Notes under the pieces: generated by a model
Seen by the model: only the letters and a program-made list of their open reading frames with translations
What the model was told of the DNA's origin: nothing
Databases searched by the model: none
Program-made: the position numbers and the translations under genes
Assembly: GCF_003703395.1 (NCBI RefSeq)
Contig: NZ_RDQN01000008.1
Span: 62,001 to 126,000 of the forward strand
Source: Pseudoxanthomonas spadix
Lineage (GTDB): Bacteria > Pseudomonadota > Gammaproteobacteria > Xanthomonadales > Xanthomonadaceae
Direction: 5' to 3'
Length of the DNA stretch: 64,000 nt
Shown here: piece by piece, positions 1-13,354 of the stretch
Numbering within the stretch: the first letter of the stretch is position 1
How the letters are laid out: every line of letters begins with the position of its first letter

Positions 1-259
1 GCCAGGGGCCGGTGCCGCAGTTGCGGCGGTACCTGCGCCGACGCGGTCGGCGCGCCGGCGCGCGTCTGGCAAATGGAGCGTACCGAAGGTGGCATGGGAT
101 CACCGGCGCGTGGGCGCATGGACCAATCCTTGAACCTAGCGGCACCTTTGCGAACTGGCGATGAAGCCGCCTCGTCAGGACCGTGGCGCCCATCGCGGCA
201 GCCATCGTTCTTCGCCGCCTGCCGGTGTGGTGGCCACGGCGCTGCGCGGCCGGGCTGAG

Positions 260-288
260 CGGCTCATTGTGAGCCGGCCCGGTAGAAT
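260..288 (+). promoter_or_regulatory. uvrD promoter region with short palindrome
   Basis: A perfect inverted repeat with 7-bp arms (CGGCTCA at 260-266, TGAGCCG at 270-276) lies just upstream of a -10-like TAGAAT at 283-288, ten bases before the uvrD start codon. If that -10 is used, transcription would start almost at the ATG, giving a nearly leaderless message. No clear -35 is seen. The first 297 bases otherwise show no convincing gene. The palindrome may be an operator, but it does not match a LexA box I recognise. Confidence 0.35.
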
Positions 289-297
289 GGCCGGGCG

Positions 298-2501
<2,204 letters not shown>

Positions 2502-2505
<4 letters not shown>

Positions 2506-2571
2506 GGCGGGTCTTGACCCGCCATTGCCATGCCCGACGAACCGGTAACGGCGGGTCGAGACCCGCCCTAC
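2502..2571. repeat. GTAG-headed inverted REP pair (REPIN / SMAG-like)
   Basis: Two 22-base palindromic units face each other. The first is 2502-2523 (GTAGGGCGGGTC...), the second is its near-complement 2550-2571 (...GACCCGCCCTAC), with a 26-base spacer. Each unit is itself a GGCGGGTC/GACCCGCC hairpin headed by GTAG. This is the layout of REPINs and of the SMAG elements described in Stenotrophomonas maltophilia. The GTAG of the first unit supplies the TAG stop of uvrD, so the repeat may also fold at the 3' end of the message. No REP-associated tyrosine transposase gene is present in this window. Confidence 0.75.
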
Positions 2572-2615
2572 GGAAACGGGTGTTGCCCGCCACACGGCGA
2601 GCGATAGATCCGGCC

Positions 2616-2629
2616 TTGATCACGATCAA
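2616..2629. promoter_or_regulatory. FNR/Anr-type box upstream of uspA
   Basis: TTGATCACGATCAA is an exact match to the FNR/Anr consensus TTGAT-N4-ATCAA. It extends to the 18-bp dyad CCTTGATCACGATCAAGG. Its centre is about 64 bases before the stress-protein start codon. If it acts as a class II site (centre near -41.5), transcription would start around 2664 and leave a leader of about 23 bases. This suggests oxygen-limited induction. The site is seen in the sequence; the regulator is inferred. Confidence 0.65.
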
Positions 2630-2686
2630 GGCGCGCTCGCGCCGGCAGGCGTCCAATGGACGGCACCACACACGCTGGAGCGCCCC

Positions 2687-3133
2687 ATGTACGCACGCAT
2701 CCTGATCGCCATCGATGGCTCGGACCTGTCCCTGCGCGGCCTGGAGCATGGACTTGAGCTGGCGGCCAAGCTGGGATCCAAGGTCGACATCCTCACCGTG
2801 TCCGAACCCTGGGCCGGCGGCATGACCGATGTCCAGGGCTGGACGGTGGGCTACGAGTCCGGCCCGGAATATCGTGCCGAACGCGAGGCTTCGGCCAACC
2901 TCATCCTGCAGCCGGCGCTGGACCGGGCGGCGCAGATGGAGGTCGATGCCACGCCGGTGCACGTGCTGGACCGTTATGCCGCCGAAGGCATCCTGGAGAC
3001 CATCGCCGAACGCGGCAGCGAGCTGGTGGTGATGACCTCGCACGGGCGCCGCGGCCTGACCCGGGTGCTGCTGGGCAGCCAGACCGTGGAAGTGCTGACC
3101 CGCAGCACCGTGCCGGTGCTGGTGGTGCGCTGA
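2687..3133 (+). CDS. Universal stress protein, UspA family
   Basis: A 148-residue cytoplasmic protein consisting of one Usp domain. It begins MYARILIAIDGSD, the first strand with the conserved Asp. Near the end it carries the nucleotide-binding signature G-x2-G-x9-G (GRRGLTRVLLGSQTVEV), so it is of the ATP-binding class rather than the UspA sensu stricto class. The final strand PVLVVR closes the fold. The start has a GGAG Shine-Dalgarno seven bases upstream. A perfect FNR-type box lies before it, so anaerobic or low-oxygen induction is likely. The gene converges on the magnesium ATPase gene with a 68-base gap. Its exact physiological role cannot be read from the sequence. Confidence 0.9.
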   Translation: MYARILIAIDGSDLSLRGLEHGLELAAKLGSKVDILTVSEPWAGGMTDVQGWTVGYESGPEYRAEREASANLILQPALDRAAQMEVDATPVHVLDRYAAEGILETIAERGSELVVMTSHGRRGLTRVLLGSQTVEVLTRSTVPVLVVR

Positions 3134-3201
3134 GGGTCCAGGGGCTGCCGCCGACGGTGCGGCGGTGATGCGCGCCCGCGGCGGTCATCGCGTCATGGCA
3201 C

Positions 3202-5811
<2,610 letters not shown>

Positions 5812-5905
5812 GTCGTTCTCCTGCCGCGATTGCAAGGACCCGGGGGATGCCTGGCGCGCGCTGGGCCGCAGCGCGGCGCTACGGTCCGGCCTGCCCACGC
5901 CAGCA

Positions 5906-5933
5906 GGACATGCGAAGCAAACGCCGCATGTCC
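5906..5933. promoter_or_regulatory. Palindrome in the mgtA leader/promoter region
   Basis: A perfect inverted repeat, GGACATGCG (5906-5914) and CGCATGTCC (5925-5933), with a 10-base spacer. It lies 95-122 bases upstream of the preferred mgtA start, in the 249-base gap between mgtA and the end of the sugar operon. It could be an operator dyad or a leader hairpin. It has no flanking T-run, so it is not a classical terminator. Confidence 0.4.
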
Positions 5934-6060
5934 CTGCATGGAGACGGCCATTGTCGCGCGGCCAGGATGACAGCTTGACCGGCCTGCCGCGCCGATGGGC
6001 AGGGCCCGCGCCGTGTCGTTCCGCCAGGGCCAGCCCGGCCGGCCAAAGTCCGACAGGCTC

Positions 6061-7365
6061 CTAGGCGGCGACCGCGTCGGCCGTGGTCGCGAACAGCGCG
6101 GCCTGTTCGGCGCGCAGGCGGTCGATCAGGCGACCGTGCGGCAGCGTGACGTCGTCGTAGGTCAGCACCGCGTCCCTGGCGATCGCGCGCTTGAGCACGC
6201 AGCCTTCGGCCACGCCCATGGGCAGCAACGCCTCGCGCGCGGTGACATCGGCGCGTTCGCACTGGCCGTAGGTGAGGTAGCCGCCGAGCGCGTCGAGGGT
6301 TTCGCCCGCCTCCAGGTCGCGCTTGGCCGTGGCCACCACCTCCACCAGCGGCCCGTCCAGCGGCTGCAGCACCGCATCGCGCAGCAGCACCACGCGCGCC
6401 ACCGACAGCGGCACTTCGAAGTGGCACAGGTGGTAGGGCGTGTAGAAGCTGTACAGCGGGCCCTCGCCGAGCTTGTAGAGGTTGAGGTAATGCCGCTGTT
6501 TGGAGTCGTCGTGGGTGGCCAGCACGTACACGCCCGGGCCCGGCTGCGCGCCGACCACGTAATCCACCGCGCCGCCGACGGCCTTGAGCGCATCGATGTC
6601 GTAGCTGCGGGTCAGCTCGTCGACATGGCCGCGATGGTCGAGGCCGGTCATGCCGCGCTTGAGGATGGACATGCCGGTGCCGTTGGCCACGATCGCCTGC
6701 TCGAAGCTGATCTTGGTGCCGTCGGCGAAGCTGGTGACCATGTACGGGTCCTGGCCCCACTTGGCGGCAAAGCCGGCCTGCGTGGTCGGCGTGCGATACG
6801 GGTCCTGCAGGCCCTTGATGTTGCCGCACATCAGTGGGGTCAGGCCGATCGACCTGACGAAGCGGAACAGGTTCATCTGCACCCCTGGCTGGTCGCCATC
6901 GCATGCAGTGAAGATCACCCCGGCGGCGTCGGCCTTCTTCTTGAGCAGCGGGCCGACGGTGCCATCCAGCTCGGCATTCATCGTCACCATGTCGCGGCCG
7001 TAGGAGATGGCCGCCAGGCTGATGTGGGCGCCGTACTCCACCGCGCCGGTGGCATCGACCAGGCAGTCCAGCTCGTTGCATTCGTACAGCAGCGCCGGGT
7101 CGTCGGTGATCGCGGCGGCGCCGCTGGCGATCGCTGCGGACAGCGCACGGCCGGTGTCGACGATCCGCGCCTCCACGCCCGCCTGGGCGAACGCCGCCAG
7201 CGCCTTGTCCAGGTTGCGGTTGCAGATCACCGACAACACCATGCCCGGGACCGAATGCACGATCTGGTTGACGATGCCCTTGGCCATGAAGCCGGCGCCG
7301 TAGAGTCCGACGCGGATGGGCATGCCAGCGGCCTGGCGTTCACGCAGCAGTCGATCGTTCACCAT
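6061..7365 (-). CDS. NAD(P)-dependent oxidoreductase with C-terminal SAF domain
   Basis: A 434-residue cytoplasmic protein. A Rossmann nucleotide-binding motif (VGLYGAGFMAKG) starts at about residue 18, followed by a homoserine-dehydrogenase-like domain. The last ~100 residues resemble a SAF domain (ending ARDAVLTYDDVTLPHGRLIDRL). This architecture is known from StrU-like and sugar-biosynthesis oxidoreductases; the substrate is not known here. The open frame reaches 7548, but the ATG at 7365 has GAGGAG upstream and precedes the Rossmann fold correctly. It is the last gene of the rfbF operon, 22 bases after the RfbC-like gene. Its position suggests it reduces or oxidises the nucleotide sugar or a side branch made by its neighbours. 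Calling it homoserine dehydrogenase would be wrong given the context. Confidence 0.75.
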   Translation of the reverse strand: MVNDRLLRERQAAGMPIRVGLYGAGFMAKGIVNQIVHSVPGMVLSVICNRNLDKALAAFAQAGVEARIVDTGRALSAAIASGAAAITDDPALLYECNELDCLVDATGAVEYGAHISLAAISYGRDMVTMNAELDGTVGPLLKKKADAAGVIFTACDGDQPGVQMNLFRFVRSIGLTPLMCGNIKGLQDPYRTPTTQAGFAAKWGQDPYMVTSFADGTKISFEQAIVANGTGMSILKRGMTGLDHRGHVDELTRSYDIDALKAVGGAVDYVVGAQPGPGVYVLATHDDSKQRHYLNLYKLGEGPLYSFYTPYHLCHFEVPLSVARVVLLRDAVLQPLDGPLVEVVATAKRDLEAGETLDALGGYLTYGQCERADVTAREALLPMGVAEGCVLKRAIARDAVLTYDDVTLPHGRLIDRLRAEQAALFATTADAVAA

Positions 7366-7387
7366 GTCTTGCTCCTCGTTGCGCCGC

Positions 7388-7951
7388 CTACAGGCCGCGC
7401 AGGTGTTCGACGCCGTGGTAGCCCGGATCGAAATCCGGCCACGCGGCGTCCTTGTCGGAAATGATCGTGCCCACGGCCGGCCATTGCACGCCGATCGCAG
7501 GGTCGTTCCAGCGCAGGCCACGTTCGGCGCTGGGTTCGTAGAAGGCACTGGCCAGGTACAACGCCTCGGTATCCGGCTCCAGGGTCACAAAGCCATGGGC
7601 AAAACCGCGCGGCACGTAATAGGCCAGGCGGTTCTCCGCGGTCAGTTCCACACCGTGCCATTTCAGGTAGGTGGGCGAATCCGGGCGCAGGTCGACGATG
7701 GCATCCCACAGCGCGCCGCGCACGCAGCGCACGATCTTGACCTCCGGCGCCGGCGGCAGCTGGTAGTGCATGCCACGCAGCGTGCCGGCCTGCGCGTTGT
7801 AGGAGTTGTTGACCTGGACGAAGCGCTCGACCAGGCCGGCGGCAGCCATCTCCTTCTCGCAGAATATGCGCGCGAACCAGCCCCGCTCGTCGCCGCGTTT
7901 TTCCGGCTCGATCACATAGGCGCCCTTGAGCGGGGTCTGGTGGAACTTCAT
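7388..7951 (-). CDS. dTDP-4-dehydrorhamnose 3,5-epimerase family protein (RfbC-like)
   Basis: A 187-residue cupin-fold sugar epimerase. It starts MKFHQTPLKGAYVIEPEKRGD. It has the conserved catalytic His in LRGMHYQ and the YVPRGFAHGFVTL segment that holds metal/base residues of the family. Length matches RfbC (about 180). Its ATG overlaps the stop codon of the upstream epimerase gene (TCAT on the plus strand at 7948-7951), so the two are translationally coupled. Because the operon begins with a glucose-1-phosphate cytidylyltransferase, the substrate is more likely a CDP-4-keto sugar than dTDP-4-keto-rhamnose. Exact specificity is inference. Frames open further upstream, but the cupin domain begins at this ATG. 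Confidence 0.82.
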   Translation of the reverse strand: MKFHQTPLKGAYVIEPEKRGDERGWFARIFCEKEMAAAGLVERFVQVNNSYNAQAGTLRGMHYQLPPAPEVKIVRCVRGALWDAIVDLRPDSPTYLKWHGVELTAENRLAYYVPRGFAHGFVTLEPDTEALYLASAFYEPSAERGLRWNDPAIGVQWPAVGTIISDKDAAWPDFDPGYHGVEHLRGL

Positions 7952-9009
7952 GCGGCCGCCCGCAGCTCGGGCGCGCGCAAGTCCGGCAGCAGCTGGCCGC
8001 TGTCGACCAGGCCTTCCAGGATGCGCAGGCGGATGAAGCCGGACTGGCGGAAATTGCGGTCGGAGAACGCGGTGCGCTGCAGTTCGTCGCGCAGTTCGGC
8101 GATGGTGCCCTCCAGCGTCTCGATCGGCTGGTGGTCGGGCGCGAGTTTTTCGAACAGCGAAAAGTCCACCCGGTACGAGCGACTGTCGGCCGGGGCGTTG
8201 GTGGAAATGGTCACTTCCGCGGTGGGAATGGCCGCGCCCACGGCATGGGCCAGATCGCGGACCTGCACGTTCCAGCGCTCCGATCCGGCATTGACGAACA
8301 GATAGCGGCCGCCGGTGTCGGCCGGGCGCTGGATCGCCCATTCGATGGCGCGCGACATGTCGCGCACATGGATCAGCGGGCGCCACGGCGTGCCGTCGGA
8401 CAGCACCTCGACCTTGCCGCTGGCCACTGCGCCGGCAACGAAGTCGTTGAGCACCAGGTCCAGGCGCAGCCGCGGCGAGGCGCCGCAGGCGGTGGCAAAG
8501 CGCAGCGCGGTGATGACCATGTCGGTGTCCATCGCCGCCAGGCCGGTTTCGGTGTCGATCTTGGAGCGAGCGTAGGCGGTGAGCGGGGCGATGGCGCTGG
8601 TTTCCGAACGCGGCGTGCCGTCAGCCGCCGCGCCATACACGCTGCAGCTGGAGGCGAACACGAAGTGCTTCACGCCCGCCTCGGCCGCAGCCCGGGCCAC
8701 CGACAGGCTGGCCTGGCAGTTGATCTGGTCGGTGACGGTCTCGAAGCGCTTGCCCATCGCATCGTTGGACACCGCGGCCAGGTGGACCACCGCGTCGAAG
8801 CCGGTCAGGTCCTGCGCGGTCAGGTCGCGCACGTCGCGAAACCATTGCTCGTCCAGCACCACTTCGGGCAGGCCGCGCTTGTCGGACAGGCAATGGGCGA
8901 ACCAGCCGCGATCCACGCCGACCAGCCAGGCCTGCGGGAAGCGCTGGCGCAGGTGGCGGGCCAGGACCGGGCCGATGTAGCCCATGTTGCCGGTGATCAG
9001 GATACGCAT
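7948..9009 (-). CDS. NAD-dependent epimerase/dehydratase (SDR, nucleotide-sugar)
   Basis: A 353-residue extended short-chain dehydrogenase acting on nucleotide sugars. The N-terminal cofactor motif is TGNMGYIG. The catalytic region has FASSCSVYG followed by Y-x3-K (YARSK). The ATG at 9009 sits behind a GGAG element. A GTG three codons upstream (9018) would overlap the rfbF stop as GTGA and is an alternative start. The gene lies between rfbF and the RfbC-like gene in a tight operon. It may supply the 4,6-dehydratase or 4-reductase/epimerase step. No separate CDP-glucose 4,6-dehydratase (RfbG) is found in the window, so this protein or an unlinked gene must provide that step. Confidence 0.82.
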   Translation of the reverse strand: MRILITGNMGYIGPVLARHLRQRFPQAWLVGVDRGWFAHCLSDKRGLPEVVLDEQWFRDVRDLTAQDLTGFDAVVHLAAVSNDAMGKRFETVTDQINCQASLSVARAAAEAGVKHFVFASSCSVYGAAADGTPRSETSAIAPLTAYARSKIDTETGLAAMDTDMVITALRFATACGASPRLRLDLVLNDFVAGAVASGKVEVLSDGTPWRPLIHVRDMSRAIEWAIQRPADTGGRYLFVNAGSERWNVQVRDLAHAVGAAIPTAEVTISTNAPADSRSYRVDFSLFEKLAPDHQPIETLEGTIAELRDELQRTAFSDRNFRQSGFIRLRILEGLVDSGQLLPDLRAPELRAAA

Positions 9010-9014
9010 CGTCT

Positions 9015-9788
9015 TCACTCCCACACGCGCCACGGCGCCTTGTTGTTGGTCCACAGGTCGTTGAGGTAGTTCTTGTCGCGCAAGGTGTCCATCGGCTGCC
9101 AGAAGCCGGCGTGCCGGTAGACGCTCAGCTGGCCCTGGGCGACCAGGGTTTCCAGCGGCGCGTTCTCCCACACGCTGCTGTCGCCTTCGATGAAGTCGGC
9201 CACCTTGGGAGACAACACGAAGAAACCGCCGTTGATCAGGCCATCGCCATCGGCGGGCTTCTCGCGGAAGCCGGTGACCTGGTCGGCCTGCACGTGCAGC
9301 GCGCCGAAGCGGCCCGGCGGCTGCACCGCGGTGACCGTGGCCAGGCGGCCCTCGCGCCGGTGCAGTTCGATGCCGGCGGCGATGTCCACGTCGGACACGC
9401 CGTCGCCATAGGTCAGGCAGAAGGCTTCCTCATCCTGCAGGTAGGGCATGACCCGCTTGAGGCGGCCCCCGGTCATGGTCGCCGCGCCCGTGTCCACCAG
9501 GGTCACCCGCCACGGCTCGGCGCGGGTGTTGTGCAGGGTGGTGGTGTTGGTGGACAGGTCGCAGGTCACGTCCGATTCCATCAGGTGGTAGTTGATGAAG
9601 AAATCCTTGATGACCTCGCCCCGGTAGCCCAGGCACACCACGAAGTCGTTGATGCCGTAATGGCTGTAGATCTTCATGATGTGCCACAGCACCGGCTTGC
9701 CGCCGATTTCCACCATGGGCTTGGGGCGGATCGCGGTTTCCTCGGAAATGCGGGTGCCCAGGCCGCCGGCCAGGATGACAGCCTTCAT
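9015..9788 (-). CDS. rfbF: Glucose-1-phosphate cytidylyltransferase
   Basis: The protein has 257 residues, the usual RfbF length, and makes CDP-glucose from CTP and glucose-1-phosphate. The nucleotidyltransferase signature AGGLGTRISEET lies at residues 6-17, followed by KPMVEIGGKP. The YGDGVSDVD segment carries the metal-binding Asp, and GGFFVLSPK follows. The ATG at 9788 has a strong Shine-Dalgarno (AAAGGAG). It opens a four-gene minus-strand operon and commits the pathway to a CDP-linked sugar, probably for lipopolysaccharide or another surface glycan. A glycosyltransferase-like gene lies 136 bases upstream on the same strand and may be co-transcribed. Neighbouring opgD also concerns the cell envelope. 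Confidence 0.93.
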   Translation of the reverse strand: MKAVILAGGLGTRISEETAIRPKPMVEIGGKPVLWHIMKIYSHYGINDFVVCLGYRGEVIKDFFINYHLMESDVTCDLSTNTTTLHNTRAEPWRVTLVDTGAATMTGGRLKRVMPYLQDEEAFCLTYGDGVSDVDIAAGIELHRREGRLATVTAVQPPGRFGALHVQADQVTGFREKPADGDGLINGGFFVLSPKVADFIEGDSSVWENAPLETLVAQGQLSVYRHAGFWQPMDTLRDKNYLNDLWTNNKAPWRVWE

Positions 9789-9924
9789 TGATGCTCCTTT
9801 CGATTCATTGCTGGGTCCTTGGCCGATCAATCGGCTGGATGGTTGCTGGCGCGCGGTACGGTGGCCGTGTGCGCAGGTGTGAGTGGCGGTGGCGCCGCCG
9901 GATGTGTCCCAATCCCTAGAAACG

Positions 9925-11109
9925 TCATGCGGTCACGTCGTGCCGTCGCACCCGCGGTGCGCCATGGGCGACTTCCACCATGCCGGCCATGCTGGCAAGC
10001 TGCTCGATGCGTTGCTGCAGCCGCGCACTGCGTGGCAGGCCAACCGTATCCAGCAGCTGATCCCAGCGATGCGCCCAGTCGTGGCGCAGCAGCGCCTGGC
10101 TGACATTGGTGGCGCGTGCGCGTTCAAGACGTTCGGTCTGGCTGCCCAGGTCGCGGAAGAATGCGCCCAGGTCCGGTGTGCCCGGCGGTAGTTCGATCAC
10201 CGCATCGGGCCAGTCGAAATGATCGGCAAACTCCGGGCATTGCTGGCGCGAGCCCAGCACGATGGCGCCGCCGGCGGTGCCTTCGAAATAGCGCGTGGCC
10301 AACGCGTTCTTGCGCACGCCCTTGAACACCCCGACCGTGTCCACGGTGAAGTCGTAGGCGATGAAGTACTTGGCACGCTTGATCATGGCCGCCGACTGGC
10401 TGCGGTGTTCGGCCCAGTCCACCACCGCGCCGGCCTTGAGCACGTCGTGCACGTAGAAGAAGTTGCCGTCGCGCGCGGCCAGGGCAGCCAGCTTGGTGTG
10501 CAGCTCGGGGATGCGCCGGCCCAGGCTGAGCACATCGATGCTGCGCGCCGGCGTGTCCGGATACGGGCAGGCCAACAGCGTGTCGCAGGCGCTGGGCAGG
10601 AACGAGATCGGGGTGGAGGTGTACTGGCGCAGCGCCGGGATGCTCTCGGCATTGAGCACGAAGACGTGGTCGAATGCGTCCAGCATGCGCAGCTCCTGTG
10701 CCTGGTGCGGGAAGCGCTCGGGCCAGCCTTCCAGCAGGTAGGCGTAGGCCTTGCCGCAGCGCTTGCGCCAGTTCTTCATGCGCCGCAGCGCGGTCAGCTC
10801 TAGCGGGAACTGGCACACGAACAGGAACACGTCGTAATCGCGCGTCACCGTGACCGGCGTGGCATTGGACAGGCCTGGCCGGCCAAGCCGGCGCCAGGCC
10901 TGGGACATCACCCGATGGCTGAGCTCATGCCACAGGTAGCCCAGGCTGGGATTCACGCCGCGGCCGGCGCTGTGCGGGGCGGGGCCGGGCATGAGGAAGT
11001 CCGCGTCCTCGACCTGGGCGATCACGTTGAGGAAGGCATATGCCTGGCCGTTGAAAGGCTCCGGCCACGCGTTGTAGTTGGATGACAGCAAGACAGACCG
11101 GTCGGCCAT
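9925..11109 (-). CDS. Probable glycosyltransferase (GT1-like C-terminal domain)
   Basis: A protein of 394 residues from the ATG at 11109. That ATG has GAGGAA at good spacing; two codons upstream is another ATG with the element too close. No signal peptide or membrane segment is evident. The C-terminal half has the pattern of family-1-type glycosyltransferase ends: DVLSLGRRIPELH, then GVRKNALATRYFEGTAGGAIVLG, where the E-G-T-A-G-G stretch corresponds to the nucleotide-sugar-binding E-x-x-A-x-G region. This is family-level resemblance read by eye. Its position upstream of the CDP-sugar genes, on the same strand, fits transfer of that sugar onto a surface glycan. The substrate is unknown. Confidence 0.6.
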   Translation of the reverse strand: MADRSVLLSSNYNAWPEPFNGQAYAFLNVIAQVEDADFLMPGPAPHSAGRGVNPSLGYLWHELSHRVMSQAWRRLGRPGLSNATPVTVTRDYDVFLFVCQFPLELTALRRMKNWRKRCGKAYAYLLEGWPERFPHQAQELRMLDAFDHVFVLNAESIPALRQYTSTPISFLPSACDTLLACPYPDTPARSIDVLSLGRRIPELHTKLAALAARDGNFFYVHDVLKAGAVVDWAEHRSQSAAMIKRAKYFIAYDFTVDTVGVFKGVRKNALATRYFEGTAGGAIVLGSRQQCPEFADHFDWPDAVIELPPGTPDLGAFFRDLGSQTERLERARATNVSQALLRHDWAHRWDQLLDTVGLPRSARLQQRIEQLASMAGMVEVAHGAPRVRRHDVTA

Positions 11110-11448
11110 ATCCATTTCCTCGCCAAGCTGGGGGATTTCCTGACGCACCTCGCGGTTGCCGTGACCGGGCATGGCTGCTGCACGGGTGCGTGCGGGGCAG
11201 CCTTAGGATCCCGTTGATCTGAAAACCGCCGACATCACGCTGTGCCGAACATGCACCCATGCCACCGACCTCAGCGCCTGGGGAACCCCGCCTTGCACAC
11301 CCCTGGCAGCACCGCGTCGTGTGCACAGGAGGTCGCAGGCGCCGTCCCCGGGCGGCCACATGAAAGGTCCAACGCAGGAACGCGGTGAAATCGGCCGCGC
11401 CGGTCGTGGGGCGGGAAAGGTTTTTCCGAATGCGCCGCGCCGGCCGGG
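11110..11448. other. Intergenic gap, nothing recognised
   Basis: About 340 bases between the glycosyltransferase start and the end of opgD. I see no supported gene, terminator hairpin or repeat. It probably holds the glycosyltransferase promoter and the 3' untranslated end of opgD. Confidence 0.4.
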
Positions 11449-13062
11449 TCAGTAGAGCCTGCGTTCGGCCAGCGGCGGCGGGCTGAACTGGTAGAGCCAG
11501 GTTTCGCTCAGGGTCGCGTCGGCGTGCCTGAGGTACAGGCGCAGGTCGATCTGGCTGCTGTCGTCCTTGGCCGGGACCACGTCGAACATCACCCGGTAGC
11601 CCTTGATCTCGCGCAGCGGGCGGCAGGACACCGTTTCCAGCGTGCCGCCGGTGATCTGTAGGACCGGTTCGAGCACGGCATCGGCCGCTTCCAGCGCGGC
11701 CAGCGAGCCGCCGGCGAAATCCACCGCAAAGCGCTGCGACCAATACCTGCGCTTGTGGCCGACCACGCCACCCAAGCCGGTGCGGGTGGCCACGCAGATC
11801 GCCTGGCTGGGTCCGGCCGGCGCGGCCGAGCCCCAGGACAGCCTGTAGCCGAACAGCAGCTCCTGGCCGGCTTGCGGTTTGTCCTTCGGGTTCCAGAACG
11901 CGACGATGTTGTCGAAGGTTTCATCGACGGTCGGGATCTCGATCAGCTGCACCGCCCCTTGGCCCCAGCCGGACTTGGGCTCCACCCACAGGCAGGGGCG
12001 CTTGTCGTAGAACACCCCGTCGTCCTGGTAATGGTCGAAGTTGCGGTCGCGCTGGAGCAGGCCGAAGCCCTTGGGATCGGTGTCGCCGAAGGCATTGAAG
12101 CGCAACTGCGCCGGGTTGGTCAGCGGCCGCCAGATCCACTCGCCGCTGCCGGTGTGCAGGGCCAGGCCGTCGCTGTCATGAATTTCCGGGCGCCAGTCCC
12201 AGGCCATGCGGCGGTCGTTTTCGCCGGTCTGGTACATGCTGGTGCACGGGCCGATGCCCATCCGCTCGATGGTGGTGCGCGGGTACAGTGCGCAGTCGAT
12301 GTCCATGGTCAGCGGCTCGCCCGGGGTCAGGGCGAAGCGGTAGGCGCCGGCCACGCTGGGCGAATCCAGCAGCCCGTAGACCAGCAGCGTGTCCGAACCC
12401 TCGGCCGGCCTCTCCAGGTAGTAGGCGACGAAGTCCGGGAATTCCTCGGGCCCGCCGGTGCCGGTATCGATCGCCAGACCGCGCGCGGACAGGCCGTACT
12501 GGCCTTCCCTGCCGACCGCGCGGAAATAGCTGGCGCCCAGGAACGCGGCGAAATCGCGATTGGGGTCGGCCTTGGTGTTGAGGCGGAAACCGGCAAAGCC
12601 CAGGTTGTCAGCCAACCTGGCCTTGCCCAGGCCGCTGCTGCCGTAATCGAACATGTCGGCGTTGTACTTGATCTCGCGCGCCTGGCCGTCGGCGACCTCG
12701 TGCATGGTCACCGGTTTCTTGAAATACAGGCCCATGTGGAAGAACTGGGCCAGGAATGGGTTGTCCTGCCCGCTCCACAGCGCATGGTCGCGGCGATAGC
12801 CGATGGCCTGGTACTGGTCCCAGGTCAGGCCTTCCAGCGCCGCCGGCAGCGGGCCGCCGTGCACCTTGTAGGGCTTGCCGGCCAGCGCGCGCGCCTGGCC
12901 CTTGAGGCTGGCGTAGTCGAACGGCTGGGCGGGTCCGAACACCAGGTTGGAGGCGCCGGCCCGGGCTGCGGCAAAGGCCGACCCGGACAGCAGCAGGCCC
13001 GGTGGCAGGCCCAGGGCGGCAAGCGTGCCGGCGGCACGGGTCAGGAACTGGCGTCGGATCAT
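11449..13062 (-). CDS. opgD: Periplasmic glucan biosynthesis protein OpgD (MdoG/OpgD family)
   Basis: A 537-residue exported protein needed to shape osmoregulated periplasmic glucans. The N-terminus is a twin-arginine signal (MIRRQFLTRAAGTLAALG) with a hydrophobic stretch and AFA cleavage region near residue 32. The mature part begins FDYASLKGQARALAGKPY and follows the MdoG/OpgD pattern: WDQYQAIGYR, a beta-sandwich with GIGPCTSMYQTGEND, and DGLALHTGSGEWIWRPL. Tat export is typical of OpgD rather than the Sec-exported OpgG. Length agrees with the family. It stands apart from the CDP-sugar genes (339-base gap) but shares the envelope theme. No glucosyltransferase opgH is in the window. Confidence 0.92.
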   Translation of the reverse strand: MIRRQFLTRAAGTLAALGLPPGLLLSGSAFAAARAGASNLVFGPAQPFDYASLKGQARALAGKPYKVHGGPLPAALEGLTWDQYQAIGYRRDHALWSGQDNPFLAQFFHMGLYFKKPVTMHEVADGQAREIKYNADMFDYGSSGLGKARLADNLGFAGFRLNTKADPNRDFAAFLGASYFRAVGREGQYGLSARGLAIDTGTGGPEEFPDFVAYYLERPAEGSDTLLVYGLLDSPSVAGAYRFALTPGEPLTMDIDCALYPRTTIERMGIGPCTSMYQTGENDRRMAWDWRPEIHDSDGLALHTGSGEWIWRPLTNPAQLRFNAFGDTDPKGFGLLQRDRNFDHYQDDGVFYDKRPCLWVEPKSGWGQGAVQLIEIPTVDETFDNIVAFWNPKDKPQAGQELLFGYRLSWGSAAPAGPSQAICVATRTGLGGVVGHKRRYWSQRFAVDFAGGSLAALEAADAVLEPVLQITGGTLETVSCRPLREIKGYRVMFDVVPAKDDSSQIDLRLYLRHADATLSETWLYQFSPPPLAERRLY

Positions 13063-13354
13063 GGGCGGCGGTTCGGTTCGGTCAAGGCATCAAGCCACGC
13101 ATCGTAGCCAAGGCCGATGCCTGGCAGGGTGACCCCGACGATATTGGCCCATCGGGGCGGTGCGATCTGCGATAATGAAACCGGTTACATGGCACTGCCT
13201 GCGCGGCGCCGGGTGCGGGCACCTGACCCACGCACGGCGGCCTCGCGAAAATGAACAGGCACTGGCGGAAGGCGGCAATTTTAACGATGTTTTCACGCTC
13301 GGTCGGATGCGATAGCGTTTGGTTTTGTGTGTGTCCTGTCATCACGGGGTTTGA

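Noticed and set aside
6061-7365. Homoserine dehydrogenase
   Set aside because: The Rossmann part is similar, but the SAF C-terminus and location in a CDP-sugar operon argue for a different substrate.
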